Positions 62,709 through 64,000 of a stretch of 64,000 nt of DNA are shown here, piece after piece. The notes below the pieces were generated by a model. It did not search any database. It was not told the origin of the DNA and saw only the letters and a program-made list of their open reading frames with translations. Where the stretch lies: contig NZ_BCQT01000017.1 in NCBI RefSeq assembly GCF_001552215.1, positions 186,001 to 250,000 of the forward strand, in the 5' to 3' direction. Every line of letters begins with the position of its first letter. Within the stretch, counting starts at the first letter, position 1. A program made the position numbers and the translations under genes. The DNA comes from Actinomadura macra NBRC 14102 (lineage in GTDB: Bacteria; Actinomycetota; Actinomycetes; Streptosporangiales; Streptosporangiaceae).

Positions 62709-62743
62709 GAGGGCCCCGGAACCGTTGCGGTTCCGGGGCCCTC
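62709..62743. terminator. Bidirectional terminator between the membrane protein gene and metK
   Basis: GAGGGCCCCGGAACCG (62709-62724) and CGGTTCCGGGGCCCTC (62728-62743) form a perfect 16-bp stem around TTG. It lies 17 bp after one stop and 30 bp from the metK stop, so it can serve both converging transcripts. Confidence 0.9.
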
Positions 62744-62773
62744 TGCAAACGAGACGAGGCAAGCCGGGGCGGG

Positions 62774-63967
62774 TTACAGGCCCGCGGCGGTGGCCAGGTC
62801 CTTCGCACGGTCCGTGGACTCCCAGGAGAAGTCGGGCTCCGGCCGGCCGAAGTGGCCGTAGGCGGCGGTCTGCTGGTAGATCGGGCGGAGCAGGTCCAGA
62901 TCGCGGACGATCGCGGCCGGGCGCAGGTCGAAGACGTCGATGACGGCGGCCTGGATCTTGGCGACGGGAAGCTTCTCGGTGCCGAAGGTCTCCACGAAGA
63001 CCCCGACCGGGTGGGCCTTGCCGATCGCGTAGGCGATCTGGACCTCGGCGCGGTCGGCGAGTTCGGCAGCGACGATGTTCTTGGCGACCCAACGCATCGC
63101 GTACGCGGCGGACCGGTCGACCTTGGACGGGTCCTTGCCGGAGAACGCGCCGCCGCCGTGCCGGGCCATGCCGCCGTAGGTGTCGACGATGATCTTGCGT
63201 CCGGTGAGCCCGGCGTCGCCCATCGGACCGCCGATCTCGAACCGTCCGGTGGGGTTGACCAGCAGCCGGTAGCCGTCGTTGTCGAGGTCGAACTCGGCGA
63301 GCACCGGGTCGACGACGTGCTCCTTGACGTCGGGGCTCAGCAGTTCCTTCAGGTCGATGTCGGGGGCGTGCTGGGACGACACCACGACCGTGTCGAGGCG
63401 GACCGCGCGGTCCCCGTCGTATTCGATGGTGACCTGGGTCTTGCCGTCGGGACGCAGGTAGGGGACGTCACCGGTCTTGCGGACGTGCGACAGCCGCCGC
63501 GCCAGCTTGTGCGCCAGCGTGATCGGCAGCGGCATCAGCTCGGGGGTCTCGTTGGTGGCGTAGCCGAACATCAGGCCCTGGTCGCCGGCGCCCTGGCGGT
63601 CCAGGTCGTCCAGCCCCTCGCCTTCCCGGGTCTCGTAGGCGTCGTCGACGCCCTGCGCGATGTCGGGCGACTGCGCGCCGATGGACACCGACACGCCGCA
63701 GGAGTGGCCGTCGAAACCCTTCTTGGACGAGTCGTAGCCGATTTCGAGGATCTTCTCCCGGATCACGCCGGGGATGTCCACATAGGTCTCGGTGGTGACC
63801 TCACCGGCCACGTGCACCTGACCGGTCGTGATCATGGTCTCGACGGCGACCCGGCTCTTCGGGTCGTCCTTGAGCATCGAGTCGAGGATCGCGTCGCTGA
63901 TCTGGTCCGCAATCTTGTCCGGGTGTCCTTCGGTGACGGACTCGGAGGTGAACAGGCGGCGAGACAC
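62774..63967 (-). CDS. metK: S-adenosylmethionine synthetase
   Basis: 397 aa, complete within the window, from a GTG at 63967 preceded by AAGGAG 8 nt upstream. It makes AdoMet from methionine and ATP. Signatures are LFTSESVTEGHPDKIADQIS near the N-terminus (metal and ATP site), GAGDQGLMFGYATNETPELM around residues 125-144, the P-loop-like GGGAFSGKDPSKVDRSAAYA and the C-terminal AYGHFGRPEPDFSWE. Only 33 bp of upstream sequence is in the window, so its promoter cannot be judged. Confidence 0.97.
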   Translation of the reverse strand: MSRRLFTSESVTEGHPDKIADQISDAILDSMLKDDPKSRVAVETMITTGQVHVAGEVTTETYVDIPGVIREKILEIGYDSSKKGFDGHSCGVSVSIGAQSPDIAQGVDDAYETREGEGLDDLDRQGAGDQGLMFGYATNETPELMPLPITLAHKLARRLSHVRKTGDVPYLRPDGKTQVTIEYDGDRAVRLDTVVVSSQHAPDIDLKELLSPDVKEHVVDPVLAEFDLDNDGYRLLVNPTGRFEIGGPMGDAGLTGRKIIVDTYGGMARHGGGAFSGKDPSKVDRSAAYAMRWVAKNIVAAELADRAEVQIAYAIGKAHPVGVFVETFGTEKLPVAKIQAAVIDVFDLRPAAIVRDLDLLRPIYQQTAAYGHFGRPEPDFSWESTDRAKDLATAAGL

Positions 63968-64000
63968 GTACGTGAACTCCTTGCAGCGGCTGCTGACTGA

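Overview
The window is a high-GC actinobacterial chromosome segment. Genes are tightly packed, GTG and TTG starts are common, and neighbouring genes often overlap by 1 or 4 bases. The conserved block metK - membrane protein - priA - (603-aa protein) - def - fmt - rsmB - rpe - riboflavin genes - hisG is typical of Actinomycetales. A RibM/PnuC riboflavin operon, FmdA-type amidase and AmiS fit a filamentous actinomycete such as a member of the Thermomonosporaceae or Streptosporangiaceae; the genus is an inference. I saw no tRNA, rRNA, CRISPR array, prophage or insertion sequence. No gene-free stretch exceeds 300 bp; the longest (7769-8059) holds the remains of an ABC-transporter ATPase.

Layout. 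(1) 1-1.5 kb: 5' end of an LLM-class oxidoreductase, a crotonase-fold enzyme and a divergent TetR regulator with two palindromic operators. (2) 1.7-4.9 kb: aroC-aroK-aroB-aroQ on the minus strand. (3) 5-15.1 kb: prepilin peptidase, SseB-like protein, aminotransferase, acyl/malonyl-CoA synthetase with a CaiB/BaiF CoA-transferase, a P-loop kinase and hydantoinase subunits A and B. (4) 15.2-19.4 kb: FKBP, an ABC-2 exporter pair, CoxG and a secreted polysaccharide deacetylase. (5) 19.3-30.8 kb: a three-subunit form-II CoxLSM-type molybdenum hydroxylase, NCS2 nucleobase permease and PucR regulator, divergent from an AllH-FdrA-AllG set (homologues of E. coli oxamate transcarbamylase). (6) 30.8-37.6 kb: aldose epimerase, a MarR/AmiC/FmdB/AmiS/acetamidase-formamidase locus, a DUF6986-type lyase and a SnoaL-like protein. 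(7) 37.6-41.4 kb: molybdenum-hydroxylase maturation genes (MocA, XdhC, CoxE, CoxD). (8) 41.5-44.9 kb: Tat-exported sulfite-oxidase-type molybdoenzyme, SBP56/methanethiol oxidase and a membrane protein. (9) 44.9-47.4 kb: D,D-carboxypeptidase, lipoprotein, Uma2 and PH-domain proteins. (10) 47.4-64 kb: hisG, the FMN-riboswitch operon ribE-ribM-ribBA-ribH, and the housekeeping block to metK.

How the parts fit. Regions 3 and 5-7 look like a nitrogen-scavenging district for cyclic amides, N-heterocycles and small amides: hydantoinase, a heterocycle hydroxylase with its own maturation factors, a nucleobase importer under PucR, carbamoyl-transfer enzymes and an amidase with an amide channel. Classical purine genes (uricase, allantoinase, allantoate amidohydrolase) and carbamate kinase are absent, so the substrate of the hydroxylase/AllFGH set is open. 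That set, and the operon at 41.5-44.9 kb pairing two sulfur-linked redox enzymes with an unassigned membrane protein, are the best candidates for undescribed biology here.
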